DNA of 64,000 nucleotides from Streptomyces sp. NL15-2K (GCF_030551255.1 NZ_CP130630.1:9423001-9487000); one strand, 5' to 3'. Counted from the stretch's first letter, positions 44,206 through 53,945 are shown. The notes: a model not told the origin generated them from the sequence alone. Made by a program: numbers and translations.

Positions 44206-44829
44206 ATGGGCAAGCTCGTCCTCACCTCGTTCGTCACCCTCGACGGCGTCTACCAGGCCCCCGGCGGCCCCAGAGAGGACACCCGCGACGGCTTCGAGCA
44301 GGGCGGCTGGAGCGTCCCGTACGGCGACGACGACTTCGGCCGGTTCATCAACGAGGTATTCGGCCGCGTCGGAGCCTTCCTCCTCGGCCGACGTACCTAC
44401 GAGATCTTCGCGTCGTACTGGCCCAAGATCACCGATCCTGCCGACCCGGTCGCCTTGAAGCTCAACGCCCTGCCGAAGTACGTCGCCTCCGCCACACTCA
44501 CCGACCCGGACTGGTCCCACACCACGGTGATCGGCGGCGACCTCGCCAAGGAGGTCACCGACCTCAAGGAGCGCACCGACGGCGAGCTCCAGGTGCACGG
44601 CAGTGGCGCCCTGGCCCAGTCCCTGCTGGCGCTCGACCTGATCGACACCGTCCATCTGCTGACCTTCCCGGTCGTGCTCGGCGCCGGCCGCCGCCTGTTC
44701 ACCGAGGGAGCGCTGCCGACCGCCTTTCGGCACACCGGCGGGCGTATCACCGCGGCTGGCGTCTCCATCCAGTCGTACGACCTGGCGGGCCGCCCGGAGT
44801 ACGGCTCGTACGAACTCCCCGAGGGCTGA
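44206..44829 (+). CDS. Dihydrofolate reductase-fold (RibD C-terminal) protein
   Basis: This 207-residue probable reductase has MGKLVLTSFVTLDGVYQAPG, FLLGRRTYEIFASYWP, and the late LLALDLIDTVHLLTFPVVLG, all family landmarks. It is a distant paralogue of 15399-15977. Its ATG follows an AGAGAAGG-type site and the gene is divergent from the SDR. Substrate unknown. Confidence 0.87.
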   Translation: MGKLVLTSFVTLDGVYQAPGGPREDTRDGFEQGGWSVPYGDDDFGRFINEVFGRVGAFLLGRRTYEIFASYWPKITDPADPVALKLNALPKYVASATLTDPDWSHTTVIGGDLAKEVTDLKERTDGELQVHGSGALAQSLLALDLIDTVHLLTFPVVLGAGRRLFTEGALPTAFRHTGGRITAAGVSIQSYDLAGRPEYGSYELPEG

Positions 44830-44899
44830 CCGGCCCGTGTCGGATCGGCTTGCGCAGCGGAAGGCCGCACGGACCTGCCGGCCGTGGCCGGCCCGGGGC

Positions 44900-45222
44900 C
44901 CGGCCTTCGGGATGCCGCCCGGAGTGGTACGCGTTCCGTCAGGCCGACGAGGCCCAAGTCGCCACCGCGCGCGGCGGCCGGGAGCTGGGCGCCGCCGCGG
45001 CCGTCGTCAGCCACCGTGACCGTCGGCCGATGGTCCTCGCGCCGCAGGCCGGCGCTGATCTCCGTCCGCGTCGGCCGCGTGGCGCCGTTTGTTGGGCAGG
45101 GCCTCATGGAACACCACGCAAGGGGGCCGCTGACGCGCCGTCAACGACGGAGCCACCAACAGCTCATCGTCCGCATCCGTCCTGCGGGCGGTCAGCTCAC
45201 GGCGCACCGCTTGCCGGCCCAC
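44900..45222 (-). pseudogene. Two-component sensor histidine kinase fragment
   Basis: The end of a NarL-type sensor kinase is readable in two frames: CVVFHEALPNKRRHAADAD (N box) and, after a shift near 45110, RPTVTVADDGRGGAQLPAAA with GGDLGLVGLTERV (G boxes). Dimerisation and sensor domains are missing, as is a response regulator. Confidence 0.75.
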
Positions 45223-45421
45223 GCTCGGCGCGAGCCGGCGGTCGCTCGGCTCGGCACACGGTCACCAGAGAACCGCCCAAGGTCTCCGCGCACCCGAGCG
45301 TGTGGACCGCTTGGAAACGCCACGCGTCAAGTGAACTTCCTGAAAACTCATCGGACTTGATGGGAAAATCTCTCAGAGTTGTCATTGACATGCCACTATC
45401 TACGCGCATCATCATGAGGGC

Positions 45422-45811
45422 ATGAGATTCCCCCCACGAATCACCCGCATCGGCGCCGCAGCCGCCGTCCTGTCCGCTCTCCTCGTCGGCGGCACCGTCG
45501 CCACCGCGTCCCCGGCGGCCGCCGCGGTGGGCAGCATCTGCTACAGCGACCTGCCCTCCCAGGCGTACGACACCCTTGAGCTGATCGAGCAGGGTGGTCC
45601 CTACCCGTACTCCCAGGACGGCACCGTCTTCCAGAACCGGGAAGGCATCCTGCCCAGCCAGTCCTCTGGCTACTATCACGAGTACACCGTCATCACTCCT
45701 GGCTCCTCCACGCGCGGAGCTCGCCGCATCGTCACCGGCGAGGAATACCAGGAGGACTACTACACGGCCGACCACTACGCCTCGTTCGACCTGATCAACT
45801 ACAGCTGCTGA
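45422..45811 (+). CDS. Secreted guanyl-specific ribonuclease, RNase Sa family
   Basis: This 129-residue precursor has a signal peptide (RITRIGAAAAVLSALLVGG, cleavage after SPAA near 33) and a mature part that aligns without gaps to RNase Sa as I remember it. All catalytic positions are present: E87 (YYHEYTV), R98 and R102 (STRGARRIVTG) and H118 (DHYASF), which correspond to RNase Sa E54, R65, R69 and H85. C40 and C129 match its disulfide. It cleaves RNA after G outside the cell. No barstar-like inhibitor gene is adjacent. Confidence 0.95.
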   Translation: MRFPPRITRIGAAAAVLSALLVGGTVATASPAAAAVGSICYSDLPSQAYDTLELIEQGGPYPYSQDGTVFQNREGILPSQSSGYYHEYTVITPGSSTRGARRIVTGEEYQEDYYTADHYASFDLINYSC

Positions 45812-45860
45812 GGAAAAGCCGTACGCCCCGCGCACTCCGGCAATCGCTCGCGCCCAGGAC

Positions 45861-45903
45861 CCTCGCCCCGCGGCTCCCCACGTTCATCGGCCGCGGGGCG
45901 AGG
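45861..45903. terminator. Strong hairpin between convergent genes
   Basis: CCTCGCCCCGCGGC and GCCGCGGGGCGAGG pair perfectly over 14 bp around a 15-base loop. It lies between the RNase gene and the convergent hydrolase, as expected of a bidirectional terminator. No T-run follows, which is common in Streptomyces. Confidence 0.8.
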
Positions 45904-46037
45904 TAGATCCGGCCTACGACACGGTCCTGCCCGGCGCACTGCCTCTCCCTCCCCGCCGGAGGGTTTGCACAAGTCGGTCCAGGACGCACCTGGGCAGCCG
46001 TCAGGTAAGAAGTCGGCCCTTGGCGACGAGCCGGAGG

Positions 46038-47006
46038 TCAGACCAGGCAGTCGGGGTGCAGTGCGTCGTGGAGGAATTCGCCGCCCTGCTGGATCGCGGC
46101 CCTGGCGGCGCGAGTGTCCTTCATTGCGTTGAGCATGACGAAGTCATGGATGACGCCCTGGTAACGCACCGCCGTGGTCCGCACGCCGGCGGCGCGCAGC
46201 TTGGCGGCGTAGGCCTCGCCCTCGTCACGCAGGACATCGGCCTCGGCCAGGATGACCAGGGCCTGTGGCAGGCCGCGCAACTCGTCGAGGCTTGCCCGCA
46301 GTGGAGAGGCGGTGATCTGGGTACGTTCGGCGGGGTGGGTCGTGTACTGGTCCCAGAACCACTTCATCCCCTCCCGGCTGAGGAAGTAGCCGCTGGCGAA
46401 CTGCTGGTAGGAATCGGTGTCGAAACTGGCATCGGTGACGGGACAGAACAGCAGCTGTGCTCCGAGCCTGGGACCTTTGCGCTGCTTGGCCAGGAGGGTG
46501 GTGGCCGCGGCCATGTTGCCGCCGGCCGAGTCGCCGGCCACCGCGACACGGTCCGGGTCGAGGCCGTGGGCGGCTCCCTGCGCTGAGATCCACAGCAGCG
46601 CGGCGTAGGCCTCCTCGATGGCCGTGGGGTACTTCGCTTCGGGTGAGAGGCTGTAGTTGACGAAGACCGTTGCCGCGTGCGCCCGTACGGTGAGCTCACG
46701 CACGAGCCGGTCATGGGTGTGGGCGTTGCCGAAGACCCATCCGGCTCCGTGGAGGTACATGACCACAGGCAGGGGCACCTGGGCGCCGACCGGGCGGAAG
46801 ACACGGATCGAGACCATGCCCGACGGGCCGCCCGGAATGGACAGATCCGCTACGTCCGCGTCCGGGGCCGGGACGTCGCCGCTCTGGATGTCGTCCACGG
46901 CCCTGCGCCCCTCGAGCGGATCCAGGTCGTACAGGAACGGAGGGTGCGCGGTCGCGTCGGCGAAGTTCTGTGCGGCTTCTTCGAGAACCGGTGCGACGGT
47001 GGACAT
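46038..47006 (-). CDS. HSL-type alpha/beta hydrolase (esterase)
   Basis: This 322-residue esterase is of the hormone-sensitive lipase group. It has the oxyanion motif LHGAGWVFG, nucleophile elbow VAVAGDSAGGNMAAA with S160, acid in EADVLRDEG and His in GVIHDF. ATG 47006 was chosen; the longer frame is not supported by similarity. It is a tandem paralogue of the next gene and together with it lies beside a LAL regulator. Confidence 0.92.
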   Translation of the reverse strand: MSTVAPVLEEAAQNFADATAHPPFLYDLDPLEGRRAVDDIQSGDVPAPDADVADLSIPGGPSGMVSIRVFRPVGAQVPLPVVMYLHGAGWVFGNAHTHDRLVRELTVRAHAATVFVNYSLSPEAKYPTAIEEAYAALLWISAQGAAHGLDPDRVAVAGDSAGGNMAAATTLLAKQRKGPRLGAQLLFCPVTDASFDTDSYQQFASGYFLSREGMKWFWDQYTTHPAERTQITASPLRASLDELRGLPQALVILAEADVLRDEGEAYAAKLRAAGVRTTAVRYQGVIHDFVMLNAMKDTRAARAAIQQGGEFLHDALHPDCLV

Positions 47007-47115
47007 GTTGCTCTTTTCCTGCGCGGGACGTGCCACTGAAGGCGGCCTTACGTCCCTCACCTTGGCAAGCAGCCTGCTCCGCATGCATCAGTATGTTGAC
47101 GGTGCATGCCGTGCG

Positions 47116-48120
47116 TCAGAGCCGGTCGGCGAGAGCGTCCCTGAGGAAGCGACCGCCCTGCCTGATCGCTGAAAGCGTCGGCGGGCTGTCCTGCAGAGCA
47201 CTCAGGGACGCGAAGTCGTGCACTGTCCCCAGGTAGCGGACCGCGGTCACCGGGACACGGGCCTGCCGCAGCAGGCGGGCGTACTGCTCGCCCTCGTCCC
47301 GTACGACGTCCGCCTCCGCCGTCACGATCAGAGCGGGAGGAAGTCCGGTGAGGTCTTCGGGCGTCGCCCGCAGCGGCGAGGCAGTGGGTTCGGCGAGCCG
47401 GCATGCGTCGACGGTGTACTGGCGCCAGTACCCGTCCAGAGCTTCACCCGTCAGGAGGTAGCCGGAAGCGAACTGGTCCCGCGACGGGCCGGCGAAGTGC
47501 GGGTCGGTCAGCGGGTAGTACAACAACTGCGCCCGGATACGGGGCCCGCCCCGCTGCTTGCCCATCATGGTGAGCGCCGTGGCCATGGTCGCACCGGCGC
47601 AGTCCCCTGCCAGGGCGAGCCTGCCACCGTCCAGCCCCAGGGTGTCGGCCTGCTCGACCACCGAGGTCAAGATCGCGTACGACTCCTCCAGCGCGACCGG
47701 GTAGCGGGCCTCCGGGGTGCGGGTGTACTCGGGCACCACGAAGGCGGCGCCACTCGCCGCCGTCAGCTCGCCGATCATTCCCGCGTGGGTGCGGGCGTCA
47801 CCCAGCATCCACCGGCCGCCGTGCAGGTACACGACCACGGGAAGGGGGCCCGTCGCCCGTGCCGGCCGGAACAGCCAGAAGCCGACGAGCCCTCGGGGGC
47901 CCACCGGTGCCACCCGGAAATCGGCGTCCAGGTCGAAGTCGTCGAGCGTATGACCCTGGATCTCCAGCAGCGCCTGGCGCCCGTCGGCCGGGCCGAACTG
48001 GTACAGATAGGGCGGCGCGGCGGAGGCGTCGACGAGCCGTTGCACGAGTGGATCGAGGACGACGGCGGAGCGATCGGGCCCGCCTGGGTCCGGTACGGGC
48101 TCGGAACTCAATAGGCTCAC
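47116..48120 (-). CDS. HSL-like hydrolase with Ser-to-Cys nucleophile change
   Basis: This 334-residue protein is clearly related to the downstream esterase (LHGGRWMLGDARTHAG, FVVPEYTRTPEARYPVALEE), but the elbow reads LALAGDCAGATMATAL with C174 in place of the Ser. The acid (AEADVVRDEGEQYA) and His (GTVHDFASL) are kept. It may be a slow esterase, a thioesterase or acyltransferase, or a non-catalytic binding protein. The GTG at 48120 has GGAAGGAAC directly upstream, better than any earlier start. Confidence 0.88.
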   Translation of the reverse strand: MSLLSSEPVPDPGGPDRSAVVLDPLVQRLVDASAAPPYLYQFGPADGRQALLEIQGHTLDDFDLDADFRVAPVGPRGLVGFWLFRPARATGPLPVVVYLHGGRWMLGDARTHAGMIGELTAASGAAFVVPEYTRTPEARYPVALEESYAILTSVVEQADTLGLDGGRLALAGDCAGATMATALTMMGKQRGGPRIRAQLLYYPLTDPHFAGPSRDQFASGYLLTGEALDGYWRQYTVDACRLAEPTASPLRATPEDLTGLPPALIVTAEADVVRDEGEQYARLLRQARVPVTAVRYLGTVHDFASLSALQDSPPTLSAIRQGGRFLRDALADRL

Positions 48121-48235
48121 GTTCCTTCCGTCGTCACGACCGATGGTCCGCCGGATGGTCACCGGTCTGGCCGCTACCACAGGCGGCTGCGAGGACACCA
48201 TGGCAGCGGCCCCGCGCTGCAACTCGCCGTGGGGA

Positions 48236-51091
48236 TCACAGATCGTCGAACAGATCGCGGAGCTGGTTGCGGCTGCTGACACCCAGCTTCGGATACACGT
48301 TGTAGAGGTGGCTGCTGATCGTGCGCGGGGAGAGCATCAACCGCTCGGCGATCTCCCGGTTGCGCAGCCCCCGTGCCGCCAGCCGTACGATCTGGCGCTG
48401 CTGGGCGGTCAGCTCCGCCAGCGGGTCGGCCGGGGCGGGAGAGGTGGCGACGCCGCTCGCCCGCAGTTCGGCGCGCGCCTCCTCGGCCAGAGCGGACGCG
48501 CCGAGCCGCGTGAACGACTCGAGCGCCGTGGCCAGGAGCGGGCGGGCGTCCAAGGGGCGTCGCCGCCTGCGCAGCCATTGTGCGTAGTGCAGCCTCGCCT
48601 GTGCCCGGGCCAGGGGCCATTGATCGCCCACCGGGTTCACCGTGGCCAGACGGAAGTGGTGTTCGGTGTCCTTCGCATCGCCGGTCAGCGCGGCGGCGTG
48701 ATGCATCAGCAGCATCATCCGCGTCGTCGGCCGCGGCCCCATGGCATCGCGCACCGCCGCGAGGATGTACACCGCCTCCTCCTGCCGGCCCGTCCGCTGG
48801 GCTGCCGCGGCGAGATCGGCGACCGAGCGGGGCGACAGGAAGTAGTGCACAGGCGTACCGTCCTCACCGAACAGCGACCGGAACGACCGGTAGGCGTGGT
48901 CGAAGTCACCGATCACCGCCGCAGCGGTACCGGCGGCCCGCAGGAGGCGTGCCCGGGTGGCGCGGTTCTCTTCCAGGCCGACCGCCGTCCAGGCCGCGTC
49001 CGATGTTCTGGCGGCCGAGTCGCCGCGCAGGGCGCGCAGGGTCACCTGCAGCGCCTCGACGTCGATCTGCACATGCCTCCACTTGTGAACCGCGGCCAGC
49101 GCCGCGGTCTTCGCCAGGTGCTCGTCGGCCTCCGCCCACCGGCCCGTGTCGATCAGCGCCGCGCCCATGGTCGAGAGCGAGGGCGCGGCCGAGCCCATGG
49201 CACCGTAGGCGCTGTGCATGGCGTACGCCCGACGGAAGGACTCCACGCACAGGTCGGACTCGTCGGCGTACCAGGCCACCGCGCCGAGCGAGTTGACCCG
49301 GGTCATCTCCGCGACGCCGGCCTGCGGCTCCGGCGTGCCCGGCCGCCGGCGGATGCCCCGCAACAACTCGGCGGCGTCGGCAGGATCGGCCGCGGCCAGG
49401 GCGGCGGCCTGCACGGCGGCGGAGTTCTCGGTCATCGCCAGCTCGGTGTAGGGAGTATCGCGGTTGCCGACCTCGACCCCGTCCAGCAGAGCGGCGATCG
49501 GGCGATTGACCTCGGGCAGACCCGACTGGAACGCGACGGCCGAAAGTATGCTGGCCAGAGCGACCACCGTCATGTCGTCCCTGGGCGGATCCGGTTCCAA
49601 AGCGCTCATCAGCACCTGGAACCCCTGCCGCTGGTGACCGAACAGCGACAGGGCCAGGCCCGCCCCACAGGCCGCCATACCCAGCACGTCCCGGTCCTCA
49701 GCCAGCGCGGTGACCTTGTCGTACAGCTCGCCGACCCACGAGGGGTCGCCGGCGCTGTTGGCGGCTCTCAGCGCCTTCGCGTACCGGCGCGCCCGGTCCG
49801 CGGGCGTGGGGCTGCACTCGGCGGACCGTTGCAGGGCCTGGGCCGCCGCGGAGAAACCACCCCGCCGCTCGGCGAGTTCGGCGGTGTCCTCGAGGGCCGC
49901 CGCCACGGACTCGTCCTCCCCGACACACGCGGCGGCCAGGTGCCACGCGCGGCGGGCCGGATCGGTCGTGAGGGCGGCGGCCAGATCCTGGTGCGCCTGC
50001 TGTCGGAGGTAGGCCGGCGCCGCCTGATAGGAACCCGCGCGTGCCAGTGGGTGCCGGAAGACGACCCGGCCGTCCATGACGGTCACGAGGCCGGCCTCCT
50101 CGGCCGAGGCCCATCCCGACAGGTCCGGCCCCTCGCCTGCGGCGGCCATGATCGTGGCGAGGTCTTCGTACTGCGACGCCGCGGCGTACAGGATCAGCCG
50201 CTGGGTCACATCCGGCAGGGCGCGCAGCCGGGCGGCGTACAGCTCCTGGATACGCTCTGTCCGCGGCAGTCCGCCGCCGGGCAGTACTCCCGCGCCGTCC
50301 GTACCGGTCGCACGGCACAGTTCGATGATGGCCAGCGGGTTTCCACCGGCCTGGCGCAGCAGATCGATCCGTGTCCGGCCGGTGGGCGCGTGCGGCTGGG
50401 CGTCCAGGAGTTCGGCTGCGGCCTGTTCGGTCAGCGGCCCCAACAGCACGGTGTGCAGGTCCGCCGGAACGCCGTCAGGAGGCGTCTGCCCGCGCGCCGC
50501 CAGCACCACCGGCACGTCCTGCGCGGGGAGGCGGCGCATCACGAAGCCGAGGACGTCGAGGGAGTCCCGGTCGAAGTGCTGAACGTCGTCGATGGCCAGC
50601 AGTACGCGTTGCCGGCGGGAGACCTCCGTCAGCAGCATCAGGACCGCCACACGCAGCAGCATGGGGTCGGACGGTCCGTCGGCGGGAACGATACCGAACG
50701 CCGTCTCCAGCGCCTTCCGCAGATGGCCGGCAAGCGGGGCGAGGTCGGGCAAAAGGGGAAGGAGTAACTGGTGCAGGGACGCGAACGACTGTCTCGACTC
50801 CGCCTCGATGCCCTGGGATGCCAGGACGAGCATCCCGTTGGTCCGCGCGTGGTCGACCGCGACCGCCAGCAGCTTCGACTTGCCCGTGCCGGCCTCGCCG
50901 AGCACGAACAGCATCCGAGGGTCGCCACGGCCCTCGACCATCTCCAGGATGCGAGCGATCTCGGCCTGCCGGCCCATCAGGGACACAACGGGTTCGCAGC
51001 CGTGCACACTGCTGTGCGCAGCCTCCATGCCGAGCCTGGTCACGACGCCCGGGGAGGGTGCCGGCGGAACATCCCTGGGTGATTCGGCCAC
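48236..51091 (-). CDS. LAL-type LuxR family regulator
   Basis: This 951-residue regulator has Walker A VLGEAGTGKSKLLAVAV, Walker B VLLAIDDVQHFDRDSL, a long TPR-like middle and a C-terminal HTH (LTAQQRQIVRLAARGLRNRE, then LSPRTISSHLYNVYPKLGVS). The GTG at 51091 has GGGGGAG upstream. It lies just upstream of the two HSL hydrolases in the same orientation and may activate them. Confidence 0.93.
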   Translation of the reverse strand: MAESPRDVPPAPSPGVVTRLGMEAAHSSVHGCEPVVSLMGRQAEIARILEMVEGRGDPRMLFVLGEAGTGKSKLLAVAVDHARTNGMLVLASQGIEAESRQSFASLHQLLLPLLPDLAPLAGHLRKALETAFGIVPADGPSDPMLLRVAVLMLLTEVSRRQRVLLAIDDVQHFDRDSLDVLGFVMRRLPAQDVPVVLAARGQTPPDGVPADLHTVLLGPLTEQAAAELLDAQPHAPTGRTRIDLLRQAGGNPLAIIELCRATGTDGAGVLPGGGLPRTERIQELYAARLRALPDVTQRLILYAAASQYEDLATIMAAAGEGPDLSGWASAEEAGLVTVMDGRVVFRHPLARAGSYQAAPAYLRQQAHQDLAAALTTDPARRAWHLAAACVGEDESVAAALEDTAELAERRGGFSAAAQALQRSAECSPTPADRARRYAKALRAANSAGDPSWVGELYDKVTALAEDRDVLGMAACGAGLALSLFGHQRQGFQVLMSALEPDPPRDDMTVVALASILSAVAFQSGLPEVNRPIAALLDGVEVGNRDTPYTELAMTENSAAVQAAALAAADPADAAELLRGIRRRPGTPEPQAGVAEMTRVNSLGAVAWYADESDLCVESFRRAYAMHSAYGAMGSAAPSLSTMGAALIDTGRWAEADEHLAKTAALAAVHKWRHVQIDVEALQVTLRALRGDSAARTSDAAWTAVGLEENRATRARLLRAAGTAAAVIGDFDHAYRSFRSLFGEDGTPVHYFLSPRSVADLAAAAQRTGRQEEAVYILAAVRDAMGPRPTTRMMLLMHHAAALTGDAKDTEHHFRLATVNPVGDQWPLARAQARLHYAQWLRRRRRPLDARPLLATALESFTRLGASALAEEARAELRASGVATSPAPADPLAELTAQQRQIVRLAARGLRNREIAERLMLSPRTISSHLYNVYPKLGVSSRNQLRDLFDDL

Positions 51092-51343
51092 AATGTTCTC
51101 CCCCTTGTCCCGTACACACCGCCCCGCCCGCCGCAGCGCGTGAGGCAGGTGCGACACATCTTGCCATCCCGCCGTGTCTCACCAGGCGAGGACGATCACT
51201 GAGCAGAGAGGTCACGGCGAACGGCAGCTCATCGGCCGAAGGACGTGCAGACAGTTCTCCGTCACTACGACGAGTCCGGCCTCGCACCAGGTTCGTGCGT
51301 CGGCCGAAGAGGGCCGACGCACGTCGTGAGGTGCCGTTGGTGG

Positions 51344-52264
51344 CTACGGGGCATCGTCCCGGGCGGCGGTGGTCCGGAGGACGAAGTCACGGACCGCGCC
51401 CGCGAACAGCTCGGGCTCCTCGATGTGCCCCATGTGGCCGCTGTTCTCCAGCACCAGCAGCTGCGAGTCGGGGATCAGCTCGTCGAGTTCGAGCGCCCAG
51501 CGAGGCCCGCAGATCACGTCATGCCGGCCCACGACGATCAGAGCCGGCGGCTCCAGTCCCTTGAGGGCGGCGCGATCGTCGATGACATCGGGTACGAGGT
51601 TCTCGTCCAGGCCCGAGATGTACGTGGCCCGGATCGCATCCCGGAACGGGGCCAGCCGCTCCTCGTTGCCCCAGTAGTCGGCGAAGTAGGAGGGCAGCAC
51701 GCCCCGTGCGACCCCCAGGGTCTGCTCGTCGCTGGAGATGTCGGCCATGGCACCGAACGCGGTCAGGACATCGGGCAGTCCGGGGTGGCCCGCGTGCTTG
51801 GCGACGAACGCCTCCACCATGCGGCTCGCCTCGGCGCCGTGCTCGGGTCCGGTGACGGGGGCGCCTTCGTACAGCACGACGCCCGCCACCTGCTCGGGGC
51901 GGTGCAGGGCGTGATGGGCGGCCACGAAGGCGCCGTGCGAATGCCCCAGCAGATGCACCTTGGACACGCCGAGCCGGTTGATCAGCACCTGGAGGAAGCG
52001 GCTGTAGCGCTCGCGGGTGTAGCCGTGCGGATGCGAGGGCAGCCGGCTGTCCTCGGCGGTGCCCACGGGTTCGACGTAGACCATCGTCAGGTGCTCTTCG
52101 AGGGCGGGCATGCGCAGGTAGTCGTAGAAGATACCGGGACCACCGGAGTGCGCCACGCACACCGGGCCGCGGCCGTGGACGTGATAGCGCTGGACGATTC
52201 CGCCCGTCCGGGAGGAGTGTGTGCCGGGGGAGAGGGGGTCGGTGTGGGCGGTGGATGTTCTCAT
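51344..52264 (-). CDS. Proline iminopeptidase-like alpha/beta hydrolase
   Basis: This 306-residue hydrolase has the oxyanion HSGGPGIFYDYL, elbow LLGHSHGAFVAAHHAL, Asp in GRHDVICGP and His in NSGHMGHIEEP. HSGGPG resembles the HGGPG of prolyl iminopeptidases and related esterases or lactonases. An ATG with GGAG upstream starts the gene. It is isolated, 252 bp upstream of the LAL regulator's start. Confidence 0.9.
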   Translation of the reverse strand: MRTSTAHTDPLSPGTHSSRTGGIVQRYHVHGRGPVCVAHSGGPGIFYDYLRMPALEEHLTMVYVEPVGTAEDSRLPSHPHGYTRERYSRFLQVLINRLGVSKVHLLGHSHGAFVAAHHALHRPEQVAGVVLYEGAPVTGPEHGAEASRMVEAFVAKHAGHPGLPDVLTAFGAMADISSDEQTLGVARGVLPSYFADYWGNEERLAPFRDAIRATYISGLDENLVPDVIDDRAALKGLEPPALIVVGRHDVICGPRWALELDELIPDSQLLVLENSGHMGHIEEPELFAGAVRDFVLRTTAARDDAP

Positions 52265-52384
52265 CGGGATCTCCGTAGGTCCGCAGGGGCAGTGACACCG
52301 ACAAGACGCTCCGGAATCCGAGAAGTTTTATCGCCGTAGTGTGATCTGGGTCATGTTGGCGGGGTGTGGAGCTCGCCCCGAGAC

Positions 52385-53368
52385 TCAGGCCGCGGCAGGC
52401 GCAGGCGCAGGCGCAGGCGCAGGCGTCGGCTCCGGGCGCGCCGCGTGGTAGAGGGAGACCCGGTCGAAGCGGCCGCCGTCCAGCGACATGATCCAGGCGA
52501 CACCGGGCGGGCAGTGATCCGGGTCGTCGGGCGGGCTGACCAGCTCCATCTCCCAGACCACCAGCGATCGCCCGGCCACCACGTGCAACGGACGCTGGCG
52601 CACCCCCGCCGAGAGATCCCCGTCCATCCCCGCCAGCAAGAGGCCGGCGCCGCCGAGCCGTTGGCCTCCGGCCAGCAGCGAGACCTCGGGGGAGTAGCGG
52701 TCCTTGACCACCTTGCCGAACTCGCCGCGCTCAGCGGCCGCGAGCGTCTCGTGCGCCTCCTGCCAACTGGCTTCGGTACGACGTGACACGTCGTCGTGGG
52801 CCGAGGCCGCGGTGGCGGTGAGGGCCTGAGCGAGGGCGCCGCGCGCCTGGCTCAGCCGGCTGCGCACCGTGCTCACCGGAACCGCGCAGGCCTCGGCGAT
52901 CTGCTGGTAGGAGGTGACCTGGGTGGAGAAGTACCGCAGGACGAGCGGCAGACGCAGCGTCGGCGACAACGCCTCGACGGCCTCCCACACCCAGTCCCGC
53001 AACGCATGGCTTAGCAGGGCCTGTTCGGGCGTGGCGCCGGAAGCATGCAGGGGGACCGCCTCCATGGGCTCGACCCGCCGGGCGGCCCGCAGCAGTGTGC
53101 GGCAGCAGTTGCGTACGACCATGCGCAGCCAAGGCCCCACGGCCTCCGGATCGCGGACGTCCACGATCCGGCGCAGTGCCACCAGCGCCGCCTCCTGCAT
53201 GACGTCGTCCACGTCCGGGCCCGGCCCCAGCACACTGAGCGCCACCGCACGCATCCCGGGCCGGTGCCGCTCCAGCAGCAGGGCCAGCGCCGACACATCG
53301 CCCGACTGCGCCGCCCGGGTCAGAGCCGCGTCCTCCGCCGGGCCGGCGCCTGCGGGTATCTCGTTCAT
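52385..53368 (-). CDS. ECF sigma factor with SnoaL-like C-terminal domain
   Basis: This 327-residue protein has sigma region 2 (about 25-95: LLLERHRPGMRAVALSVLG, DVDDVMQEAALVALRRI) and region 4 (about 125-190: LPLVLRYFSTQVTSYQQIAE, STVRSRLSQARGALAQAL). A roughly 120-residue NTF2/SnoaL-like domain follows, of the kind that controls activity in several ECF groups lacking a separate anti-sigma factor. The protein ends in an Ala-Pro repeat coded by a GCAGGC tandem. No anti-sigma gene is adjacent, consistent with self-contained regulation. Confidence 0.88.
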   Translation of the reverse strand: MNEIPAGAGPAEDAALTRAAQSGDVSALALLLERHRPGMRAVALSVLGPGPDVDDVMQEAALVALRRIVDVRDPEAVGPWLRMVVRNCCRTLLRAARRVEPMEAVPLHASGATPEQALLSHALRDWVWEAVEALSPTLRLPLVLRYFSTQVTSYQQIAEACAVPVSTVRSRLSQARGALAQALTATAASAHDDVSRRTEASWQEAHETLAAAERGEFGKVVKDRYSPEVSLLAGGQRLGGAGLLLAGMDGDLSAGVRQRPLHVVAGRSLVVWEMELVSPPDDPDHCPPGVAWIMSLDGGRFDRVSLYHAARPEPTPAPAPAPAPAAA

Positions 53369-53514
53369 ACCTTGTGTCCTCCCGGCCACGACACATGTCT
53401 TCTCCGGACCCTAACCGCTCCGAGAGGCCCGGGGCTCAGTACCAGTGGTTGGCCTGCCGGAACGACCAGGCGCCGCACGGGCTGTCCTGGGACGCTGCAT
53501 GTAGTTGAGGCCCA

Positions 53515-53729
53515 CTAGGGCCTGTGTCGAAAGTGGCGCCTGCCGGGCGGCGCCCGGCACGCTCCCCCACTGCCTTAAGGGCGTGGGAGGTGCCCCCACT
53601 CGCCGCACCGGGCGAAAGCCCAAGTACATCCAGTACGAGGGCTTCCGCCCGGCACGCCGAGAGCACGCACCGGACGCCGGGCCGGCCCGCCCTTCGGGCG
53701 GACGACGCCACTTTCGACACAGGCCCTAG
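53515..53729. mobile_element. MITE with 24-bp perfect terminal inverted repeats
   Basis: The left end begins CTAGGGCCTGTGTCGAAAGT and the right end is its exact reverse complement over 24 bp (53706-53729). The 215-bp interior has no credible gene. The ends and size resemble non-autonomous elements scattered in Streptomyces genomes; no transposase for it is present here. Confidence 0.88.
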
Positions 53730-53945
53730 GGCGGCAAGCCGCATCCGCGCGCGTACGGCACGTTCCCGCAGTATCTCGGCCGGTACGTACGAATGACGAA
53801 CGACCCGACGGCGACGCCCGGTCGAGGACCGTACCCGTAAGCCGCCCGGCTCCGGCGCAAGGCAACCGTTCGACGTGTGCCGGCAGATCGGCTCGACGGA
53901 CCGGCACGGCCACCGGGCACTCACTCTCGAACCGCGGCTCCACCG

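Noticed and set aside
48143..50767. An 874-codon plus-strand frame opposite the LAL regulator
   Set aside because: Composition is repetitive Gly/Arg/Gln with no domain; the LAL gene on the minus strand explains it.
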